NCBI RefSeq assembly: GCF_028689295.1
Contig: NZ_JAQTWL010000011.1
Location: 53,580 to 117,579 of the forward strand
DNA from: Rhodoferax sp.
GTDB taxonomy: Bacteria > Pseudomonadota > Gammaproteobacteria > Burkholderiales > Burkholderiaceae_C
Length of the DNA: 64,000 nucleotides
Direction: 5' to 3'
The notes beneath the pieces were generated by a model. It did not search any database, had not been told where the DNA came from, and saw only the letters and a program-made list of their open reading frames with translations. Of the stretch, positions 30,274-38,745 are shown piece after piece. Positions within the stretch are counted from its first letter, which is position 1. Each line of letters begins with the position of its first letter. Both the position numbers and the translations under genes were made by a program.

Positions 30274-31323
30274 ATGCCACTGACTGAATTGATATCGAAT
30301 CTGCGTAACGCGCTTGCCCAGACGCTGGGGCAGGCCCCCGAACTGCGACTGCTCAACGACAAAGGTCTGGCACATTGGCATGTGCGCCTGCAAGGCACCG
30401 GCTTATTGGTTCGCATTCCCAAACAAAGCCAGATGGCGCTTGGCGCAGTGGACAACCTGCGCTACGAAGCTGCCTGCTTCGAGCGGGCGGCGCCGTCCAG
30501 CCACGTGCCCCGGCTGGCGCATGTGATTGCGCCATCGCCGGGACTGCCCTGGGGTGCGCTGCTGGTCGAGGACATCGACGGTGTTTCCGCCGACGGCCCG
30601 GCGCACATCGACGCCATCATGCGGGCCCTGGCTGCGATACACGCCTTGCCGGTGGCGCCTGGCCCGGCGCGGGCGCCGCTGCTCAATGACCGCGATCCGC
30701 TGGCGGGCATGCTGACTGAGGTGCGGGCGCAGGCGCGCTACCTTGACGATCCGTGCATCGCGGCGCCAACGCGTCGCTTGCTGCAACAGCGCCTGCAGCT
30801 GGTGCAAGGCACGCTCGCTCAAGCCTGCCAGGGGCTTGCGCCACGCCTGATCACCTTCGACGCGCATCCGGGCAATTTTTTGATCACGCCCAACGGCAAG
30901 GCGGTGCTGGTTGACTTGGAGAAGTGCCGATACAGCTACCCGCCGCTGGATCTGGCACACGCCACGCTATACACCTCGACCAGCTGGGATGTGAGCGCTG
31001 CCTTCGCGCTTTCGCCCGCCCAAGTTGCCAGCGCCTACGTGACCTGGATGCTCGGCGCTGGCGACATGGCCGCGGCTTATGCCCCTGCGTTCGTGCCGCT
31101 GCGTGAATTGATGTGGTTGTGGTCCGTGACCTGGTGCGCCAAATGGCTGGTCCAATCGACCCGGCCGCGCAGCCATAGCGCGGGCGGCGAAGACTGGTCG
31201 CAGGACAACAGCGAAGCTGTGTTGATTGCGCATGTTCGGGCGCGCGTAGCCGACTATTTGTCGATTCCAACGATTGAGCGTGTCCAGGCCGAGCTGCACA
31301 CCTTGACAGGTCTTTTTGCCTGA
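30274..31323 (+). CDS. Aminoglycoside phosphotransferase-like kinase
   Basis: LITFDAHPGNFLITPNGKAVLVDLEKCRYSYPPLDLAHATLY catalytic/metal-binding loops. Confidence 0.8.
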   Translation: MPLTELISNLRNALAQTLGQAPELRLLNDKGLAHWHVRLQGTGLLVRIPKQSQMALGAVDNLRYEAACFERAAPSSHVPRLAHVIAPSPGLPWGALLVEDIDGVSADGPAHIDAIMRALAAIHALPVAPGPARAPLLNDRDPLAGMLTEVRAQARYLDDPCIAAPTRRLLQQRLQLVQGTLAQACQGLAPRLITFDAHPGNFLITPNGKAVLVDLEKCRYSYPPLDLAHATLYTSTSWDVSAAFALSPAQVASAYVTWMLGAGDMAAAYAPAFVPLRELMWLWSVTWCAKWLVQSTRPRSHSAGGEDWSQDNSEAVLIAHVRARVADYLSIPTIERVQAELHTLTGLFA

Positions 31324-31377
31324 ACGTTCCAGTGGGCGTGGTTTGGCTTTGCGAGAGTCCGGGGGGTGCCAGCCCGA

Positions 31378-32256
31378 TCAAGTGCCCGGTTTTTTGTCGA
31401 GCACCACCAGGGCAATGCCACCCAGAACGGCCAGCGAGGTGAGCACAAACTGCAACGTGATGGGTTCTTGCGCAAACGCTGCGCCCGCCAGAGCGGCCAG
31501 TACCGGCACGCTCAATTGCACCGTTGCGGCGCGTGTCCGGGTCATGTGGGGCAGCACTGCGTACCAGAGCGCGTAGCCCACGCCAGAGGTGATGGCACCC
31601 GACAGCAGCGCATACAGCACACCCACGGCATCGAACTGAAGGCGTGCCAGAAACAGGCTGCCGAGCAACACGGACAAGGCTGCCGCCCGCAAAAAATTGC
31701 CTGCCGTGTCGCGGGTTGGATCGCCCACGCCGCGACCGCGCAACGAGTAAACGCCCCATGCCGCTCCGGAGGCCAGCATCAGCGCCGCGCTGCCCAGCGG
31801 TGGCGCATCCAGAGCGGGCAACAGGATGGCCACAACGCCAATCAGCGCCACCAGCATGCCCACCATTTGGCGGCTGCTGAGCCGCTCGCCAAAGCACAGT
31901 CCGGTGGCAATCATGGTGGCTTGCACCGCACCAAATAACAGCAGGGCGCCAATACCCGTGGACAGGTCAGCGTAAGAAAAAGACAAGGCAGCGGCATACA
32001 CAAACAAGGCAAGCGCTGAAATCCAGTTTCCTCCCAATAAAGGCGCGTGGCTTGATGCGGCGCTTGCCCTGGGCCGCAGACGTTGCTTGGCGTAAACCAG
32101 ACAGGCAAGCATCACGGCACCCGAGATCAGGCGCAACGACGTAAAACTGGCGGCATCAAGGGTCGTGTGCTTCAGCGCCAGCCGGCACAGTATGGAATTG
32201 CCTGCAAAACACAGCATGGTCACCAGGGAGAGCAAGCCCAGTCGGATCAACGTCAT
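31378..32256 (-). CDS. DMT superfamily (EamA) transporter
   Basis: Ten hydrophobic segments in two EamA-like halves; start overlaps the upstream stop by 4 nt. Confidence 0.88.
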   Translation of the reverse strand: MTLIRLGLLSLVTMLCFAGNSILCRLALKHTTLDAASFTSLRLISGAVMLACLVYAKQRLRPRASAASSHAPLLGGNWISALALFVYAAALSFSYADLSTGIGALLLFGAVQATMIATGLCFGERLSSRQMVGMLVALIGVVAILLPALDAPPLGSAALMLASGAAWGVYSLRGRGVGDPTRDTAGNFLRAAALSVLLGSLFLARLQFDAVGVLYALLSGAITSGVGYALWYAVLPHMTRTRAATVQLSVPVLAALAGAAFAQEPITLQFVLTSLAVLGGIALVVLDKKPGT

Positions 32257-32855
32257 ACGGCTGCCAGCCATTTCAGATCTTCGGGTTCGTCGATGTCATG
32301 CAGCGCGGGCTGCGTGCTGACGCGCCAGTTCAGCTTGTTAAAGCGAAGCAGCGTCTCTGCAGCCACGTCATTGGTACTCCACGCCATGCTGGAAAAAAGT
32401 GATGGATGAAACTTGTTCAGCCCCAACAGCACGTAGCCGCCATCGAAAGCCGGCACCAGCGTGGCATCGGCGTGCTTTAGCGCCGCCGCGGCCTGTTGCA
32501 GCCGCAGAGCATCGAGTGCCGGGCAATCGGTGCCGATCAGCAGGACTGATTCACCGCCTTCGAGCACGCGTCGGGCGGCGCGCGCCATGCGCGCGCCCAG
32601 GTCGCCTTCGCCCTGATCGGTCAACTGCACGCCGCGCGGCAGAGCAAATGTCTGCCACACCGGGTCAGCGGTGTCGGGCGTGACGCACAACTCAACCGGC
32701 CCGACCCGGGCCGCCAAAGCGCGCACAAGTGCATCCGCCACCAAACGCCGGGCGAGTTCGGCCGCACCGTGGGCGCCCAGGGCCGGTATCAAACGGGTTT
32801 TGGCGAAACCGGGCAGCGCCGCCTTGGCAAAAATCACGATGCGCAGGAGTTTCAT
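32253..32855 (-). CDS. TIGR04282-type (arsenosugar biosynthesis) glycosyltransferase
   Basis: MKLLRIVIFAKAALPGFAKTRLIPALG..LIGTDCPALDALRLQQAAAAL..DGGYVLLGL. Confidence 0.87.
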   Translation of the reverse strand: MKLLRIVIFAKAALPGFAKTRLIPALGAHGAAELARRLVADALVRALAARVGPVELCVTPDTADPVWQTFALPRGVQLTDQGEGDLGARMARAARRVLEGGESVLLIGTDCPALDALRLQQAAAALKHADATLVPAFDGGYVLLGLNKFHPSLFSSMAWSTNDVAAETLLRFNKLNWRVSTQPALHDIDEPEDLKWLAAV

Positions 32856-33526
32856 CGGTACGCCTTGGCCAATTGCTCTGCGGGCACGCCGCGCCAGTAG
32901 TGCCAACGCAGGCGCCACATCAGCAGCATCGTGCGCCAAACACCATGGGTTTCCCAGCGCCTGCCGGAGGTGATCACGCAGGATCTGATACAGGCCGGTC
33001 GGGAGATGCGGCACAAGCGTTTGCTGAGTTCGATGTCCTCCATCACCGGTTGCGCGGGAAAGCCGCCGACCGACGCGAACACGGCGCGGCTGACAAACAT
33101 GGCCTGGTCACCGGTGGCAATGCCACTCCAGCGCGAGCGCAGGTTCATCATGGTGCCAATGACGCGCAGCATGGCATGGCGGCCTGCGATGCGCACATCA
33201 AAACGCCCCCAGCAATGCGCCTTGCCAGACAGGGCGCGCGTGACCAGGTCTGGCGCGCCCTCAGGCAAGCGGGTGTCGGCATGGAGGAACAACAGCACCT
33301 CCCCCGTGGCCTGCGCTGCCCCCGCATTCATCTGCAGTGCCCGGCCGCGCTGCGAGCGAATCAGTTGCAGGCCGGCGCGCTCGGCCAGGCCCGTTGAGTT
33401 GTCCGAACTGCCACCATCGACGAGCAGCACCTCGCAGCCGTCATGCTGCAGCGGCAACAATTGCGCCAGCAAATCGGGCAAGGTAGTTGCTTCGTTGATC
33501 ACCGGGACGATGATGGAAAGTTTCAT
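32852..33526 (-). CDS. TIGR04283-type (arsenosugar biosynthesis) family 2 glycosyltransferase
   Basis: MKLSIIVPVINEATTLPDLLAQLLPLQ..CEVLLVDGGSSDNST..LLFLHADTRLPEGA; 4-nt overlap with the TIGR04282 gene. Confidence 0.88.
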   Translation of the reverse strand: MKLSIIVPVINEATTLPDLLAQLLPLQHDGCEVLLVDGGSSDNSTGLAERAGLQLIRSQRGRALQMNAGAAQATGEVLLFLHADTRLPEGAPDLVTRALSGKAHCWGRFDVRIAGRHAMLRVIGTMMNLRSRWSGIATGDQAMFVSRAVFASVGGFPAQPVMEDIELSKRLCRISRPACIRSCVITSGRRWETHGVWRTMLLMWRLRWHYWRGVPAEQLAKAYR

Positions 33527-33576
33527 GCCATCCGATTATTCATCGATCTTGATAGATCGGCTAGCAGCACCCGGAC

Positions 33577-34278
33577 TCACACACCCAGCTGATCTGCCAG
33601 TGCTACAAAGTCATCGACAACCCTATTGCAGTCCGGATGCGGTGTTGGATCCGGCGGACCCGCTGGCCCCCATTCAGCCGGTCTGCGGACAAATGCTGTC
33701 TTGAAACCGCAGGCACGGGCGGCATTCAAATCGAAATTGTGGCAGGCGACCATCAGAATCTCGGCCGGTTCCAGGCCCAGCCATTGCGCTGTTTTCAAGT
33801 AAGCCTGCGAGTTGGGTTTGTAGATGCCGATCATTTCGCACGAGATCACTGCATCCCAGTCGAGGTCATTTTTGCGGGAAACGTCCAGCACGAGCGACAG
33901 CGGCAACATGGTGAACGAAATGGCAGGAAGTTTTTTCCGGATACGGGCCAGCGCCGGTGGAAAATCCGGCCAGGCCGTGAGCTGGTGCCAAGCCTGGAAA
34001 ATGTGTTCACGGTCTTGCTGGCTGAATTGTTGAAGGCTGTATTTGGCTAACACTTCATTGAGCGCCGCGCGATGGACATCGTCCATGTTGAACGCGGGCT
34101 GCATCTGTCCGACGATGCCTTTCATCGCCAGACGCCGGTAGTCATTGGTCACCTCATCCCAGTCGAGCGACACACCATGGCGCTCCCCGATTTTCTGGAA
34201 GGCACCGCAAAGGCCACTGTGCCAGTCCAGGATGGTGCCGCCGGTATCGAAGGTGAGCGCTTTGATGTTGGTGATCAT
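33577..34278 (-). CDS. HAD superfamily hydrolase, haloacid dehalogenase type II-like
   Basis: ALTFDTGGTILDWHSG; ILMVACHNFDLNAARACGFKTAFVRRPAEWGP. Motif I has DTG in place of the usual DxYGT. Confidence 0.8.
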   Translation of the reverse strand: MITNIKALTFDTGGTILDWHSGLCGAFQKIGERHGVSLDWDEVTNDYRRLAMKGIVGQMQPAFNMDDVHRAALNEVLAKYSLQQFSQQDREHIFQAWHQLTAWPDFPPALARIRKKLPAISFTMLPLSLVLDVSRKNDLDWDAVISCEMIGIYKPNSQAYLKTAQWLGLEPAEILMVACHNFDLNAARACGFKTAFVRRPAEWGPAGPPDPTPHPDCNRVVDDFVALADQLGV

Positions 34279-34319
34279 GGGTTTTTGGTATTCAAATTGG
34301 GCGGCATGGGAGTGTGTGA

Positions 34320-34889
34320 TCAGACTATTTTGTAGGCAGCAAATTTTTCATCGACTGTGGTGCCGAACGCCTGGTTGCTGTAGTTGCTCAATGCCTTGAC
34401 CGCCGCGGCGAGGATGATGTAGAGCAGGTCTTGCTCGCGGTAACCGGCGTCCAGAAAAGTCTGCACGACTGCGCGATCGGGCTGGCCGTGTTTGGCGACC
34501 ATCTCCACCGCCATGGCCGCCAGCGCGGCGAGCTTAGCGTCGGGAATCGACTGGCGCGTGCGGATGGCCTGCAAGACATCTTTTGGCACACCCGACATCT
34601 TGTCGGCAATCATGCTGTGGGCGGCCGTGCAGTAGTTACAGCCGTTGTATTGGCTCACAGACAGAAACACCACTTCCTGCTCGGCCGGGCTGAAGCCCGA
34701 TTCGCTGCGAAACAGCGCGTAACCATGCAGGTAGGTGCTAAGCATGGCGGGCGCGTTGGCCATGTTGGCGTACATGTTGGGGATGAAGCCGACCTGCTTG
34801 AGGGCGATGTCGAGTATTTCCTTGGGCTTGCCCTGTGCGCTGGCATGGTCGATTGGGTGCAGGTTTTTGATGATGGGGGTGGTTGACAC
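34320..34889 (-). CDS. Carboxymuconolactone decarboxylase (AhpD-like) family protein
   Basis: QYNGCNYCTAAHSMIADK CxxC-H motif; GTG start at (M)STTPIIKNLHPID. Confidence 0.88.
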   Translation of the reverse strand: MSTTPIIKNLHPIDHASAQGKPKEILDIALKQVGFIPNMYANMANAPAMLSTYLHGYALFRSESGFSPAEQEVVFLSVSQYNGCNYCTAAHSMIADKMSGVPKDVLQAIRTRQSIPDAKLAALAAMAVEMVAKHGQPDRAVVQTFLDAGYREQDLLYIILAAAVKALSNYSNQAFGTTVDEKFAAYKIV

Positions 34890-35127
34890 GGGGTTTCTCC
34901 TGAAGGGTTGACAAGTTTTACCGTGCGACGCGCATAAAGCGCCACAGGCTTTCATGCTAGGGCTTGCTGACGCTGGCAAAGTGTTTGTGCGTCTCGGCTT
35001 TGCTACCCGTCGTTTCATTTCTTCTGCTTGCGCTGAAAAAAATGTTTGTCACGTTTTCCGACGGACATGCGACCAAGGCTATGACGGCACTGCATACCGT
35101 AGCGTCGCAAACCCGAAAGGAAACATC

Positions 35128-35430
35128 ATGAAAACCGTATTTATCGCCGCTGCCCTGGTCGCCACCTCATTTGCCGCCTTGGCCGACCACAATGACTACG
35201 TTCCTCAGCAAGGCGCTTCCGACCCCGGAAAAGCGCGTGCCGAAGTCATCGCCGTGTCGCAGGAGGCGAAAGCTACAGGCCAGATCAACATCACCGAGCA
35301 TGCAATGCGGCAGGCAGAGCGACTCAGCCGCCAGCAAAGCACATCCAAGCTGACTCGGCAGCAGGTTCAACAGGAAGTCGTCGCGATGCGCGAGCAAACC
35401 AGGTTCGACATTCAGGGTGAACACCGTTGA
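35128..35430 (+). CDS. Small secreted protein of unknown function
   Basis: Signal peptide MKTVFIAAALVATSFAALA, 100 aa. Confidence 0.65.
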   Translation: MKTVFIAAALVATSFAALADHNDYVPQQGASDPGKARAEVIAVSQEAKATGQINITEHAMRQAERLSRQQSTSKLTRQQVQQEVVAMREQTRFDIQGEHR

Positions 35431-35572
35431 AAGCGGGGTGTTCATTGCGCCGACGGGATCAGGTCTGACGTGTTCAGGCCTGATCAACCCGCGCACTGGT
35501 TCACGAAGTGTAAGAAACAGCTTTACGCGACGACTACTTTGCATCGTGTTCAGGAATCCGGCATCTCAGCCC

Positions 35573-36226
35573 ATGTCGAATCTTCAAAGCTACCAAAGTG
35601 TGTCCATGAATCACCAGACCGAATCCATTGCGCTGCCAGCCTCTGCCACGCACCCTGATGCCTCGGGTGCCTCTTGGGTCAGACTGCGGCAACGCCTGTT
35701 GCGCCACGCCCGCATGATGGTGTTTGAGCCTGCGCAAGCTGAAGACCTGGTGCAGGAATCGCTGGTGGCGGTGCTGGAAAAGCCCGAAGCCCATCGCGGC
35801 GAGGCCTCCCTCATGACATGGGCCGTGGCCATCCTCAAGCACAAAATTGCCGACTGGTACCGCTCGCCACATCAGCGCCGACGCGCTTGGGTTGAGATCG
35901 ATGAAAATGAAGTTGATGTCGATTCAACCGAAGACCTTTATGATGAGCAGGGCAGCTACAAGGAAGCCGTGCCGTCCTGGCAGCAACCTGAAAGGCAGGA
36001 GACCCAGCGCCAGATGATGTCCGTCATGGAGGGATGTCTGAAGCGCCTGCCTTCCCAGGCCGGCAGGGTCTTCATGATGCGCGAGTGGCTCGGATTCGAA
36101 ACGTCGGAAATTTGTGAGCGCCTGAGCCTGAGCGCTGAAAATTGCCGCATGATCCTGCATCGGGCTCGCATGGGCCTGCGCCAGTGCATGACCACCCAAG
36201 GACACACTACCGGGAGCCTCCAATGA
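35573..36226 (+). CDS. ECF-type sigma-70 family RNA polymerase sigma factor
   Basis: EPAQAEDLVQESLVAVLEKPEAHRG..LMTWAVAILKHKIADWYR (region 2); VFMMREWLGFETSEICERLSLSAENCRMILHRARMGLRQC (region 4). Confidence 0.9.
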   Translation: MSNLQSYQSVSMNHQTESIALPASATHPDASGASWVRLRQRLLRHARMMVFEPAQAEDLVQESLVAVLEKPEAHRGEASLMTWAVAILKHKIADWYRSPHQRRRAWVEIDENEVDVDSTEDLYDEQGSYKEAVPSWQQPERQETQRQMMSVMEGCLKRLPSQAGRVFMMREWLGFETSEICERLSLSAENCRMILHRARMGLRQCMTTQGHTTGSLQ

Positions 36227-36450
36227 CACTTCTTCATTCATGCCAAAAAGCGGCTGAACTGATTTCCCAGTCACTGGATGAACCCCTTGACATGGTTGAC
36301 AAGCTGCGTTTGCGTGTGCATCTGAGCATGTGCGGCAATTGCCGCAACGTGCAGGAGCAACTCAACCTGATCCACAAAATGGGCTCGCAAATTGGTACGC
36401 TCGATTTGTGTGATGACTCCGGGGAAGCACCATTTCCGCAAGGAAATTGA
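36223..36450 (+). CDS. Zinc-finger (zf-HC2-like) anti-sigma factor
   Basis: MTLLHSCQKAAELISQSLDEPLDMVDKLRLRVHLSMCGNCRNVQEQL; HxxxCGxC pattern; 4-nt overlap with sigma. Confidence 0.8.
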   Translation: MTLLHSCQKAAELISQSLDEPLDMVDKLRLRVHLSMCGNCRNVQEQLNLIHKMGSQIGTLDLCDDSGEAPFPQGN

Positions 36451-36532
36451 CCGTGCCGGGTGACACAGGAAAGCCCATGATCCAATAGAGTCATGAACTT
36501 GCCAAACGCAGCACCTTGTCGGAGCGACTCTC

Positions 36533-37729
36533 GTGTCTGACTCGCGCCAACTCTGCGGTGCCGAGCTGGTCGCGGCCCTGCGCGAGAGCCGCCAACGCAC
36601 GCTGTTGCTGGTGGACGACTTGAGCCCCGCGCAGTGGAGTCCGATTAGACAGATTGGCATCAACCCGGTGGCGTGGGAGCTGGCGCACATCGCCTGGTTT
36701 GCAGAGTTCTGGATATTGCGAGGCCCCCATCATTGCGACGCGCAGGGCCTGGTGCACGCGGCGCGTCCAGCGCGCTTTGCCGGGCCGGATGGTTTGTTTG
36801 ACTCGGCGCGGCTGGCGCACGCCCAGCGCTGGAATGAGGCCATGCCAACACGCGCGGAACTGGAACCGATGCTGTCGGGCCAGTTGGAGACCTGCATCGC
36901 GTCGGTAGCGGCTGGCGCGGCCGAGTCCACCGATGCCGCGCAAGACCCGCTGTACTTCCATCGCCTGGCCCTGTTCCATGAGGATATGCACGCCGAAGCC
37001 CTTTGCTGGATGCGCTCTGCGCTGGAATACCACGTGCCTGTCGGGTTGACCATACCCCAGTTGCCAACCAGCCAGCCGCTGGCCGTGCCGGGTGCCGACA
37101 CCTGCGTCGGATGGCCCCCCGCGCAACCCGGTTTTGCTTTCGACAACGAATGCCCCGCCATGGCCGTTCGGGTGGACGGTTTCGAGATCGACAGCGCGCC
37201 GGTGAGCGCGGGCGCTTTTGCCCGCTTCGTCGAGGCCGGGGGCTATGACAACGCGCTGTATTGGCCAGAGGAGGCCGGGGCGTGGCGCGCGCAGTCGCGG
37301 CTGGCGCATCCGCAACAGTGGCGGCGCGCCTCGGGCGGCGGATGGCAGGCGCGCTGGTTCGACCAATGGCTGGCGCTGGACGGCACGGCACCGGTCATGC
37401 ACATCAACGCCTTCGAAGCGCAGGCCTACTGCCTGTGGGCCGGGCGGCGCCTGCCCAGCGCCAGCGAATGGGAATACGCGGCCAGCTCGCAATGCGACTT
37501 TCACTGGGGCCACAGCGTGTGGGAGTGGACATCGAGCGCCTTTGCGCCTTACCCCGGCTTCATGCCCGGCCCATATCACGCTTACTCGCAACCCTGGTTC
37601 GGCAACCACCGCGAGCTGCGCGGCGGTGCGTTCTCCAGCCACGCCCGCATGCACCATCCGCGCTACCGCAATTTTTTTGAGCCGCACCGCACGGATGTGT
37701 TTGCAGGTTTTCGAACGGTGACACTGTGA
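36533..37729 (+). CDS. senA: Selenoneine synthase SenA (EgtB-like DinB/FGE-sulfatase fusion)
   Basis: NPVAWELAHIAWFAEFWILR DinB His motif; C-terminal WEYAASSQCDFHWGHSVWEWTSSAFAPYPGFMPGPY..RELRGGAFSSHARMHHPRYRNFF; followed by senB and selD. Confidence 0.88.
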   Translation: MSDSRQLCGAELVAALRESRQRTLLLVDDLSPAQWSPIRQIGINPVAWELAHIAWFAEFWILRGPHHCDAQGLVHAARPARFAGPDGLFDSARLAHAQRWNEAMPTRAELEPMLSGQLETCIASVAAGAAESTDAAQDPLYFHRLALFHEDMHAEALCWMRSALEYHVPVGLTIPQLPTSQPLAVPGADTCVGWPPAQPGFAFDNECPAMAVRVDGFEIDSAPVSAGAFARFVEAGGYDNALYWPEEAGAWRAQSRLAHPQQWRRASGGGWQARWFDQWLALDGTAPVMHINAFEAQAYCLWAGRRLPSASEWEYAASSQCDFHWGHSVWEWTSSAFAPYPGFMPGPYHAYSQPWFGNHRELRGGAFSSHARMHHPRYRNFFEPHRTDVFAGFRTVTL

Positions 37730-38745
37730 GTTCAATTGAGCGCATGGCTCAGCGCATGACCCGTCCCCGCGTGCTCATCATCAGCCCAGCGGCTGCCTCT
37801 GCCAACAATGGCAATTGGCACACCGCGTGGCGCTGGTCGCGCATGTTGCGCCCGGCGTTCGATGCCACGATTGCCCTGGGATGGAACGGCGAACCTTTTG
37901 ACGTGATGCTGGCCCTGCATGCCCGGCGATCTGCCGAGTCCATCGCACGTTGGGCACGGTCCAAGGGCGCCGCGGAAAATGCACAAGGTCTTGGCGTGGT
38001 GTTGACCGGCACCGATTTGTACCGAGACATCCAATCCGACACTCAAGCGCAGGCCTCTTTGCAGTATGCCCGCCAGCTCGTGGTGCTGCAGGAGTGCGGT
38101 GCAGAAGCGCTTCCCCCTGCCTTGCGCCACAAGGCAAGGGTGATTTTTCAGTCCGCCGCAGCGCAAGAGGCGCTACCCAAGCCCACCACTGAGTTGCGGG
38201 TGCTGATGGCGGGACATTTGCGCGATGAGAAATCGCCACGAACCCTGTGGGATGCAGCCCGCATCCTCCAACCGCACACAGACATCTTTATCGACCACAT
38301 TGGCGAAGCGCTGGAGCCCGCGTTAGGCGCGCAAGCCCGCGCCTGCATGGTGGCGTGCCCGCAGTACCGCTGGCTGGGCGGCATGGCGCATGACACCACG
38401 CTGCAGGCAATTGCGCAGGCGCACGTGCTGGTGCACACCAGCCGTATGGAAGGCGGCGCGCAAGTGATTTTGGAGGCAGTGTGCAGTGGCACGCCGGTGC
38501 TGGCATCAAACATTCCCGGCAACGTGGGCATGCTGGGGGCGGACTATCGCGGTTACTTTGCGCTGGGCGACGCAACCGCACTGGCGGACTTGCTGCTGCG
38601 CTGCCGCGCGGAACTTGATCACGACAATGGCTTTTGTGCCCAGTTGTCCCGGCAGTGCGCCCTGCGCGTACCCCTGTTTTCACCCGCCACCGAGCAAGCC
38701 GCCGTGCGGGATTTGGTGAATGATTTACTCGATGCAAACCCCTGA
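37726..38745 (+). CDS. senB: Selenosugar synthase SenB (GT family)
   Basis: ISPAAASANNGNWHTAWRWSRML; glycosyltransferase C-terminus HTSRMEGGAQVILEAVCSGTPVLASNIPGN; ATGA overlap with senA. Confidence 0.87.
   Translation: MSSIERMAQRMTRPRVLIISPAAASANNGNWHTAWRWSRMLRPAFDATIALGWNGEPFDVMLALHARRSAESIARWARSKGAAENAQGLGVVLTGTDLYRDIQSDTQAQASLQYARQLVVLQECGAEALPPALRHKARVIFQSAAAQEALPKPTTELRVLMAGHLRDEKSPRTLWDAARILQPHTDIFIDHIGEALEPALGAQARACMVACPQYRWLGGMAHDTTLQAIAQAHVLVHTSRMEGGAQVILEAVCSGTPVLASNIPGNVGMLGADYRGYFALGDATALADLLLRCRAELDHDNGFCAQLSRQCALRVPLFSPATEQAAVRDLVNDLLDANP

Noticed and set aside
30274-31323. Antibiotic resistance determinant (aminoglycoside phosphotransferase)
   Set aside because: Only the general APH/choline-kinase fold is recognisable; nothing in the sequence supports a resistance allele.
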